A DNA stretch of 13,224 bases from assembly GCA_016874945.1 (NCBI GenBank), contig VGSO01000041.1:1-13224 (forward strand). The letters run 5' to 3'. The translations under genes were made by a program, and so were the position numbers. Position 1 is the stretch's first letter; every line of letters begins with the position of its first letter. The notes below the pieces were generated by a model. The model saw nothing but the letters and a program-made list of their open reading frames with translations, searched no databases and was not told the origin of the DNA. Of the stretch, positions 6,407 to 11,174 are shown piece after piece. This DNA comes from Deltaproteobacteria bacterium (GTDB lineage Bacteria; Desulfobacterota; Desulfobaccia; Desulfobaccales; 0-14-0-80-60-11).

Positions 6407-7789
6407 ATGAATAATTTACGCAAATACTGGTATATCGCAACCCTGGTCATGGTAATGGCACTGCTCCTGGGGCGTTATCTATCCCTCAACTCCGTGGCGG
6501 CCCAAACCGAATCGCCTTTGTTTCCGGGATCCGAACCCCCTCCAACCCCTCATCCCATCAAGGGCCCGGCGCTGACCGCTTTGGCCCCCGCGGCCGACGC
6601 CAAACTCCGGGTTTTCGCCCAGGCCCTGGCCCTGGTGGAAGAGCAATATGCCGAGCCCAAGCCCGTTAAGGATCTGGTGTACGGCGCCATCCAGGGGGTG
6701 GTGAGCACCCTGGATCCCCATTCCTCCTTCATGAACCCCGAGGAATTCCGGGAATTGCAGATTGAAACCAAGGGCAAGTTCAGCGGCATCGGCATCGAAA
6801 TCACCATGAAGGACCGCATCCTCATGGTGGTCTCCCCCATTGAAGGCACCCCGGCCTATCAGGCCGGACTTCTGGCGGGGGACCAGATTCTCAAAATCAA
6901 CGACCAATCCACCAAGAACATGACCCTCACGGAAGCGGTGAGGATGATCCGCGGACCCAAGGGAAGCAAGGTTACCCTGACCATCAACCGGGAAGGTTTT
7001 CCCCAGCCCCGGGACTTCTTCATCGTCCGGGAAATCATTCCCATCCGCAGCGTCAGGGCCCGGGTCCTGGATGGAGGTATCGGGTATATCCGGTTATCCA
7101 CCTTCCAGGACCAGACGGACAACGATCTGCGGGCCATGCTGAAAAAGATGCAGCAGCGCCTTTCGCCTTTCAAGGGCCTCATCCTGGATTTGCGCAACGA
7201 CCCCGGCGGCCTGCTGGACCAAGCAGTGCGGGTGGCGGACGAATTTTTGGCCTCCGGCCTCATCGTCTACACCGAGGGCCGCAACCCCCAGCAAAATATG
7301 CGCTTTTACGCCCGTCCAGGTCACAAGTCCGAAAACGTCTCCGTCCCCCTGGTGGTGCTCATCAATGAAGGCAGCGCCTCGGCCTCGGAGATCGTGGCCG
7401 GCGCTCTCAAAGATCAAAAGCGGGCTTTGATCATGGGCTCCAAAAGTTTTGGCAAAGGTTCGGTGCAAACCATCATTCCGCTGGAGGACGGCTCGGCGCT
7501 GAGGCTCACCACTGCCCTCTATTACACCCCCAGCGGCCAGGTAATTAATGAAAAAGGAATTATTCCGGACGTCGTGGTGGAAGAAAAGCAGCCTTCCCCG
7601 GACAAGACTCTGCAAACCCTGCGGGATGAGGCCCTGGCCAAGCATATGAAGAAGGAAGGACTCACGGATAAGGCTTGGGACCGTCCCATCACCACCGCGG
7701 AACTGGACCAGGACCTGCAACTGAAGCGAGCCGTGGAAGCGCTGCGCAGTTGGCCACCTAAGGGTTTGGCGAAACAGCCTAAAAAATAG
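6407..7789 (+). CDS. S41 family carboxy-terminal processing protease (CtpA-type), active
   Basis: This is an exported serine protease that cuts near C-termini of envelope proteins using a Ser-Lys dyad. The 460 residues comprise an N-terminal anchor or signal segment (about 7-27), a proline-rich linker (about 40-52), a helical region with STLDPHSSFMNPEEF (100-114), a PDZ domain (about 120-207) and an S41 core. The catalytic residues are Ser325 in GSASASE (322-328) and Lys350 in FGKG. LRNDPGG at 262-268 and PLEDGSALRLTTALYYTPSG (from 358) are intact family motifs. Residues about 395-455 form a charged, probably helical tail. The ATG at 6407 has GAGG about six bases upstream and lies 12 bases after the inactive paralogue. 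The two probably arose by tandem duplication. The stop codon directly abuts a TTTTCGG heptamer array. Confidence 0.94.
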   Translation: MNNLRKYWYIATLVMVMALLLGRYLSLNSVAAQTESPLFPGSEPPPTPHPIKGPALTALAPAADAKLRVFAQALALVEEQYAEPKPVKDLVYGAIQGVVSTLDPHSSFMNPEEFRELQIETKGKFSGIGIEITMKDRILMVVSPIEGTPAYQAGLLAGDQILKINDQSTKNMTLTEAVRMIRGPKGSKVTLTINREGFPQPRDFFIVREIIPIRSVRARVLDGGIGYIRLSTFQDQTDNDLRAMLKKMQQRLSPFKGLILDLRNDPGGLLDQAVRVADEFLASGLIVYTEGRNPQQNMRFYARPGHKSENVSVPLVVLINEGSASASEIVAGALKDQKRALIMGSKSFGKGSVQTIIPLEDGSALRLTTALYYTPSGQVINEKGIIPDVVVEEKQPSPDKTLQTLRDEALAKHMKKEGLTDKAWDRPITTAELDQDLQLKRAVEALRSWPPKGLAKQPKK

Positions 7790-7810
7790 TTTTCGGTTTT
7801 CGGTTTTCGG
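7790..7810. repeat. Heptamer array, 3 units of TTTTCGG
   Basis: Three perfect TTTTCGG units begin on the base immediately after the TAG stop of the S41 gene. The matching array at the far end of this island (8220-8247) has the opposite orientation. Confidence 0.9.
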
Positions 7811-7833
7811 TAATTAAGAAATCGTCATATTCT

Positions 7834-7869
7834 GGTTCCCGAGCATTGCTTGGGAACCCTTTAATTTTC
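7834..7869 (+). terminator. Possible terminator of the transketolase-S41 cluster
   Basis: The first palindrome of the composite makes an 11-pair stem (one G-U pair) with a three-base loop. CTTTAATTTT follows it. This could terminate the upstream plus-strand transcript 45 bases after its last stop codon. The T-tract is interrupted by AA, so termination would be moderate. Confidence 0.4.
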
Positions 7870-7938
7870 AAAGCCTTGCTTTTAGGGCCAAGAGAAACTT
7901 TGCCCATAACCCGTTCCCAAGTTAAGATTGGTAACGAG
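7834..7938. repeat. Second copy of the REP-like composite
   Basis: Three inverted repeats occur in the same order as at 2103-2218. They are GGTTCCCGAGC-ATT-GCTTGGGAACC (7834-7858), AAAGC-CTT-GCTTT (7870-7882) and the degenerate CGTTCCCAAG...TTGGTAACG (7912-7936), which is followed by AG to give the same AACGAG edge. This copy is more diverged and about ten bases shorter than the first. Confidence 0.65.
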
Positions 7939-7945
7939 CCATTCA

Positions 7946-8007
7946 TGAGCCTTCGGCTCACCCAAAATCTGAAAAGCATTGGTGGCACATCGCGGCCTAA
8001 AGGCCGC
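7946..8007. repeat. Two short palindromes (GAGCC/GGCTC and GCGGCCT/AGGCCGC)
   Basis: TGAGCC-TTC-GGCTCA occupies 7946-7960 and GCGGCCT-AA-AGGCCGC occupies 7992-8007. Both are perfect. The second has the same form as the palindromes at 2575-2592 and 9851-9868 (xGC..CT followed by AG..GCx), so it probably belongs to the same loose REP-like class. Confidence 0.6.
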
Positions 8008-8098
8008 AACCAAACTAAAAAATGACCTAATTACATTAATCAAATCAAGGTGTTACAGGCAAAATCTTCGCGAAAAAACCAGAAACTCGGATTCAGTA

Positions 8099-8120
8099 GC
8101 ACAGGCTTTCCAGCCTGTGC
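8099..8120. repeat. GCACAGGCT-TTCC-AGCCTGTGC palindrome, copy 1
   Basis: This is a perfect nine-base inverted repeat with a four-base loop. An identical core occurs at 9826-9847 downstream of der, where it extends by one more pair. It is an intergenic repeat present at both ends of the der locus. Confidence 0.85.
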
Positions 8121-8219
8121 GCCAGGAACTTTTCAGGACAGAAGATCAATTTATACCATTTTCATTTTCAAATGAAACAAACTTGCTGTTTAACTTTTTA
8201 ATATCGTTTATTCTTTTAA

Positions 8220-8247
8220 CCGAAAACCGAAAACCGAAAACCGAAAA
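8220..8247. repeat. Heptamer array, 4 units of CCGAAAA
   Basis: Four perfect CCGAAAA units are preceded by TCTTTTAA and followed by CGGTATTAGCC. The phrase TCTTTTAACCGAAAACCG recurs at 8271-8288, just inside the der reading frame, suggesting that the array end was duplicated. Confidence 0.9.
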
Positions 8248-8261
8248 CGGTATTAGCCCCC

Positions 8262-9638
8262 ATGCCACCCTCTTTTAACCGAAAACCGGAAACTGAAAAC
8301 CGAAAACCGGCAGCCCCGGAGGGGCTGCCCCTGGTGGCCATCGTGGGGCGGGCCAACGTGGGCAAATCCACCCTGTTCAACCGCGTTACCCAGTCGGCCA
8401 TGGCCCTGGTGGCGGACATTCCCGGGGTGACCCGGGACCGCCTCTACCGGACCGTGGTTTATGATGACCATCAATTCATGCTGGTGGACACCGGCGGATT
8501 GGTGGGCGGGGGCGAGGAGGAGATGGAGGACATGGTCCGCCGCCAGGCCGAGGCCGCGGTGGCTGAAGCCGATGTCATCCTCCTGGTCATGGATGGCCGG
8601 GAAGGGCCCCAGGCCGGCGATTACGAGGTGGCCGATTACCTCCGCCGCACCGGCAAGCCCTTGCTCCTCACGGTAAACAAGATTGACCATCCGGGGCGGG
8701 AAGAGGGATTGCCGGAGTTCTACCGCTTCGGTATTTCTCCTCTTTATCCCATTTCCGCCGCCCACGGCTTGGGCGTCGCCGGCCTGCTGGAAGCCCTGGT
8801 GGAGCGCCTCCCTCCGGTGGAAGAGATTCCCGCCCCTCCAGGGGTCCGGGTGGCGGTGGTGGGCCGCCCCAACGTGGGGAAGTCATCCTTTATCAACCAT
8901 TTCCTGGGCGAGGAGCGCCTCCTGGTGAGCGATCTCCCCGGCACCACCCGGGACGCCATCGACACCCCCCTCAAGTGGGAAGAAAAGGACTATGTGTTTA
9001 TTGACACCGCGGGGCTGCGCCGTCCCGCCCACGTGGCCCCGGGGCTGGAGCGCCAGATGGTCCTGCGGACGGTCAAATCCCTGGCCCGGGCCCAGGTGGC
9101 GGTGCTCATGCTGGACGCCCCGGAGGGCCTGACCCAGCAGGATTCCCGCATTGCCGGGCTTATTGAAGACCAGGGCCGGGGGTGCCTCATCCTGGCCAAC
9201 AAGTGGGACCTGGTCCCCAAAGACCCCCGGATTCGCAAGGACCTCCTGGACCATATCTCCGCCGGCCTGGAGTTCATGGCCTACGTCCCGGTTTTGCCGG
9301 TGTCGGTTAAAACCGGCTACAACCTGAAGCAGGTCTTTCCCCTGATCAATGAAATTTACTCCCAGAGCTGCCGCCGGACCGGAACCCGGGAACTCAACTT
9401 GATTCTCCAGGAGATCATCCAAAGGGTGCCGCCCCCCCGCTTCCGGAACCGCCCTTTGAAGTTCTACTACCTGACCCAGCCCGAAATCCTGCCCCCCACC
9501 TTCATTGCCTTCGTCAACGCCCCCCAGGGCGTGCCGCACCACTACCGGCGCTTCCTGGTGAAGCAACTCCGGGAGCGCCTGGAAATCCCCTATGCGCCGG
9601 TGCGCCTGTTTCTCAAAGGCCGCACGCGGCGGCGCTAA
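8262..9638 (+). CDS. der: GTPase Der (EngA), ribosome assembly factor
   Basis: Der has two consecutive GTPase domains and a C-terminal KH-like domain, and acts in the cytoplasm in 50S subunit maturation. All hallmarks are visible. In the first domain these are GRANVGKS (29-36), DTGG (76-79) and NKID (139-142). In the second they are GRPNVGKS (201-208), DTAG (248-251) and NKWD (313-316). The KH-like region follows from about 355, ending in a basic tail GRTRRR. The first P-loop has Ala where Pro is usual. The 458-residue length is ordinary, but family members normally begin a few residues before the first beta strand (here LPLVAIVGR, from residue 22). The first 18 or so residues come from heptamer repeat DNA. 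The ATG at 8262 lacks a ribosome binding site. GGAGG at 8318-8322 precedes a GTG (8334) and a CTG (8331), which are alternative starts. The gene identity is certain; the start is not. Confidence 0.95.
   Translation: MPPSFNRKPETENRKPAAPEGLPLVAIVGRANVGKSTLFNRVTQSAMALVADIPGVTRDRLYRTVVYDDHQFMLVDTGGLVGGGEEEMEDMVRRQAEAAVAEADVILLVMDGREGPQAGDYEVADYLRRTGKPLLLTVNKIDHPGREEGLPEFYRFGISPLYPISAAHGLGVAGLLEALVERLPPVEEIPAPPGVRVAVVGRPNVGKSSFINHFLGEERLLVSDLPGTTRDAIDTPLKWEEKDYVFIDTAGLRRPAHVAPGLERQMVLRTVKSLARAQVAVLMLDAPEGLTQQDSRIAGLIEDQGRGCLILANKWDLVPKDPRIRKDLLDHISAGLEFMAYVPVLPVSVKTGYNLKQVFPLINEIYSQSCRRTGTRELNLILQEIIQRVPPPRFRNRPLKFYYLTQPEILPPTFIAFVNAPQGVPHHYRRFLVKQLRERLEIPYAPVRLFLKGRTRRR
8279..8309. repeat. Heptamer array inside the annotated 5' end of der
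   Basis: CCGAAAA, CCGGAAA, CTGAAAA, CCGAAAA and a partial CCG make four units. Three heptamers are 21 bases, so the array stays in frame and encodes a seven-residue period (NRKPETE, NRKP) at der codons 6-16. It is a degenerate duplicate of the array 30 bases upstream. Confidence 0.85.
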
Positions 9639-9644
9639 TGCTTT

Positions 9645-9679
9645 TTTTCGGTCTTCGGTTTTCGGTCTTCGGTTTTCGG
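9645..9679. repeat. Heptamer array, 5 units of T[TC]TTCGG
   Basis: TTTTCGG and TCTTCGG alternate for five units, starting six bases after the der stop codon. The opposite-orientation partner is the two-unit CCGAAAA array at 9920-9933. Confidence 0.9.
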
Positions 9680-9743
9680 TCTAAAATTTAGGATAATCAA
9701 TGGGCTAATACCAAGTTGCGCTCAAAGTGGTATTATTGAGTTT

Positions 9744-9800
9744 GTCATTCTGAACGGAGCGAAGCGGAGTGAGGAATCTAATCGCTGCGCTCAGAATGAC
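9744..9800. repeat. GTCATTCTGA...TCAGAATGAC intergenic repeat
   Basis: The perfect ten-base arms GTCATTCTGA (9744-9753) and TCAGAATGAC (9791-9800) enclose a GAGCGAAGCGGAGTGAGGAA segment. From general knowledge this GTCATTCTGA-GCGAAG-GAATC pattern is a widespread bacterial intergenic repeat. It probably folds as a hairpin of about 57 bases. Confidence 0.7.
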
Positions 9801-9824
9801 AATTCCCTAATGCAATCTACCAGT

Positions 9825-9868
9825 GGCACAGGCTTTCCAGCCTGTGCCGGCGCAGACTAAAGTCTGCG
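9825..9868. repeat. Two adjacent palindromes, including copy 2 of the GCACAGGCT element
   Basis: GGCACAGGCT-TTCC-AGCCTGTGCC (9825-9848) repeats the palindrome at 8099-8120. It is followed two bases later by CGCAGACT-AA-AGTCTGCG (9851-9868), related to 2575-2592. The two-base spacing between adjacent palindromes is the same as at 2575-2615. Confidence 0.8.
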
Positions 9869-9919
9869 GCTACCGAATTTAGCCGATTGAATACGCCCCG
9901 GTATTAGCCGCTTTATTCA

Positions 9920-9933
9920 CCGAAAACCGAAAA
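9920..9933. repeat. Heptamer array, 2 units of CCGAAAA
   Basis: Two perfect CCGAAAA units sit 12 bases before the stem of the minus-strand terminator and facing the array at 9645-9679 in inverted orientation. Confidence 0.75.
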
Positions 9934-9935
9934 CT

Positions 9936-9977
9936 TAATAAAAACAACGCCGGCCAGGGCGTCCCCTGGCCGGCGTT
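9936..9977 (-). terminator. Strong intrinsic terminator of the minus-strand genes
   Basis: AACGCCGGCCAGGG (9946-9959) and its exact complement (9964-9977) form a 14-pair GC-rich stem with a four-base loop. On the minus strand it is followed by GTTTTTATT. It lies 25 bases after the stop codon of the 82-residue gene. On the plus strand GGTTTTC follows the stem, so it may also stop transcripts coming from der. Confidence 0.85.
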
Positions 9978-10002
9978 GGTTTTCACAACCTCGGGATCAA
10001 CA

Positions 10003-10251
10003 TCAAGAATTCTTAACCAGGCGCAGGGCCGGACGGACGCCTCGTTCCGGGTGGCACATTTTCCCGTGCTTCAGGGCGTTCTTAACCCGGACGCCGTTAA
10101 TCATGAAATAGGCGATTACCGCTCGCTCCCACTCATCGGTGGGTTCCAATTGTTCCATGCGGTCTTTGAAATGGTTTAAGAGTTTGGTGAGGTCTGCTTC
10201 ATCGTAAGTTAATACTCGATCGGCCAGGCTTTCTATGGCTTTCGCGATCAT
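10003..10251 (-). CDS. Small protein of unknown function (82 aa)
   Basis: I do not recognise this protein. With the ATG at 10249-10251 it has 82 residues, beginning MIAKAIESLADRVLTYDEAD. It is helical-looking, charged and without a signal peptide or membrane segment, so probably cytoplasmic. The region LNHFKDRMEQLEPTDEWERA followed by VIAYFMINGVRVKNALKH alternates acidic and hydrophobic residues as a helical bundle would. The C-terminal part is basic. I prefer this ATG over an upstream TTG at 10275 because GAAGGGA lies about eight bases before it. It has a promoter-like TTGACA...TATAAA upstream (10293-10323) and a strong terminator 25 bases downstream, so it looks like a single-gene unit. These signals make it likely to be a real expressed gene despite its size. 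Confidence 0.75.
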   Translation of the reverse strand: MIAKAIESLADRVLTYDEADLTKLLNHFKDRMEQLEPTDEWERAVIAYFMINGVRVKNALKHGKMCHPERGVRPALRLVKNS

Positions 10252-10292
10252 TAAGAGTGTCCCTTCCCGATGCAATAAAGTTCCTTAGCCTC

Positions 10293-10323
10293 TTTATATC
10301 CTATAACAATTTAACACTGTCAA
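10293..10323 (-). promoter_or_regulatory. Probable sigma-70 promoter of the 82-residue gene
   Basis: On the minus strand TTGACA (10318-10323) is a perfect -35 box and TATAAA (10293-10298) matches five of six -10 bases. The spacer is 19 bases, slightly long. The surrounding sequence is AT-rich, and transcription would start about 35 bases before the preferred ATG. Confidence 0.6.
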
Positions 10324-10325
10324 GT

Positions 10326-10349
10326 AAAAAACCTAGGGGAATCCCTGAT
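10326..10349 (-). terminator. Weak possible terminator after the creatininase-family gene
   Basis: On the minus strand AGGG-ATTC-CCCT is followed by AGG and a run of six T. The stem has only four strong pairs. Its position, directly after the creatininase-family gene and before the next promoter, is what makes it plausible. Confidence 0.3.
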
Positions 10350-10366
10350 TTTTATCCTTACAGATT

Positions 10367-11104
10367 TCATTCAGAACTCCCTGATTCCTCCAGGGTTATA
10401 AGAAGTTGCGCCAACCGCTCCGCTTCCGCTTGTAAGATATTTTCACCTTTTTTATCGGTGGCCGCGGAAGGGTCGCCCCATACCCCGCCGGGCCAGTGGC
10501 GGCGTTTGTCTCTTACCAGGATATGCTTGGGAAAACTTGGCCATTCCGCCGGCGCGCTTCCCTTAACCAGGTGGGGATAAACGGCCAGCATCAAGGCGGT
10601 TTCTATCTCTCCGGCGTGGCCGTCGCCCTTGGTTTTCACCAGATCCGGCTGGACAGCGAGCACTTCCCGGAGGAGGTCCAGCAAATTCACCACCGCCACT
10701 TTGACCTCCGCCAGCTCTTCCAACAGGGCCTCTCCGGCCTCGATGATGGCGCTCATGTGGGCGCCCCCGGCGTGGCCGCTGATGAATACTAGATTTCTCA
10801 GTCCCTGGCGGTAAAACTCCCGGCCCAGGTCTTTGAGGATGGCTCTCAGGGCGTCCCCGGAGATGGACACCGTTCCCGGGTGCTCCCGGGTGGACCGGCA
10901 CAGGCCGTAAAACAGGGGCGGCGCCACCAGCACCTCCCGCTTCAAGGCCACCCGCCGGGCCAGCTCCATGGCGTGAAAGGCGTCGGTGCCCAGGGGCAGA
11001 TGCGGCCCGTGCTCCTCCAGGGAGCCGATGGGCAGAATGACGGTCCTGCACCGGCCCGCCAGTGCTTCAAATTCCGGCATGGTCAACTCTTCCCACAGGG
11101 GCAT
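10367..11104 (-). CDS. Creatininase-family metal-dependent amidohydrolase
   Basis: The 245-residue protein belongs to the creatininase / MftE / ArfB superfamily, cytoplasmic divalent-metal enzymes that hydrolyse or cleave amide bonds. The substrate here cannot be read from sequence. Visible motifs are PIGSLEEHGPHLPLGTDA at 25-42 (metal ligands Glu30 or Glu31, His32, Asp41), SGHAGGAH at 109-116 (His111) and DGHAGEIETALML at 161-173 with Glu166. The middle motif departs from the usual N-G-H-G-G-N form. The ATG at 11102-11104 is preceded by GGAGG with a five-base spacer, so I choose it over a TTG nine codons upstream. It follows herA on the same strand after 70 bases with no terminator, so they may be co-transcribed. 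No mycofactocin, creatine or riboflavin genes are nearby to suggest a pathway. Confidence 0.85.
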   Translation of the reverse strand: MPLWEELTMPEFEALAGRCRTVILPIGSLEEHGPHLPLGTDAFHAMELARRVALKREVLVAPPLFYGLCRSTREHPGTVSISGDALRAILKDLGREFYRQGLRNLVFISGHAGGAHMSAIIEAGEALLEELAEVKVAVVNLLDLLREVLAVQPDLVKTKGDGHAGEIETALMLAVYPHLVKGSAPAEWPSFPKHILVRDKRRHWPGGVWGDPSAATDKKGENILQAEAERLAQLLITLEESGSSE

Positions 11105-11174
11105 GATGACCTCCGATTTCTTAAACCGCAAGTTATGTTGCTACATCAATCCAGGCTACCATATTTTGCTAGAT

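Larger units (their letters stand above)
7790..8261. other. Intergenic repeat island between the S41 gene and der
   Basis: No gene is supported here. From left to right it holds a TTTTCGG array starting on the first base after the stop codon, a second copy of the REP-like composite, a GAGCC/GGCTC hairpin at 7946-7960, a GCGGCCT/AGGCCGC palindrome at 7992-8007, an AT-rich stretch, a GCACAGGCT/AGCCTGTGC palindrome at 8099-8120 and a CCGAAAA array. A clear promoter for der was not found. Confidence 0.85.
9703..9909. repeat. Inverted repeat GGCTAATACC / GGTATTAGCC enclosing other palindromes
   Basis: GGCTAATACC at 9703-9712 is the exact reverse complement of GGTATTAGCC at 9900-9909. A third copy of GGTATTAGCC lies at 8249-8258, just after the CCGAAAA array upstream of der. 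The pair encloses the palindromes at 9744-9800 and 9825-9868, giving a nested inverted structure of about 200 bases. Confidence 0.6.
9639..10002. other. Intergenic repeat island downstream of der
   Basis: No gene is supported. The island lies between convergent der and a minus-strand gene. It contains inverted heptamer arrays at its ends (9645-9679 and 9920-9933), a ten-base inverted repeat just inside them (9703-9712 and 9900-9909), a long imperfect palindrome (9744-9800), two perfect palindromes (9825-9868) and a strong terminator (9936-9977). Apart from a T-run at 9642-9648, I saw no clear hairpin terminator for der itself. Confidence 0.85.

Noticed and set aside
7979..8278. Plus-strand frame of 99 residues upstream of der
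   Set aside because: It translates a palindrome, AT-rich spacer and the CCGAAAA array (ending in TENRKPKTENG), so it is repeat DNA read as protein.
9600..9648. Intrinsic terminator directly after der
   Set aside because: A T-run is present, but the GC-rich bases before it form only a four-pair stem and most of them are within the coding sequence.
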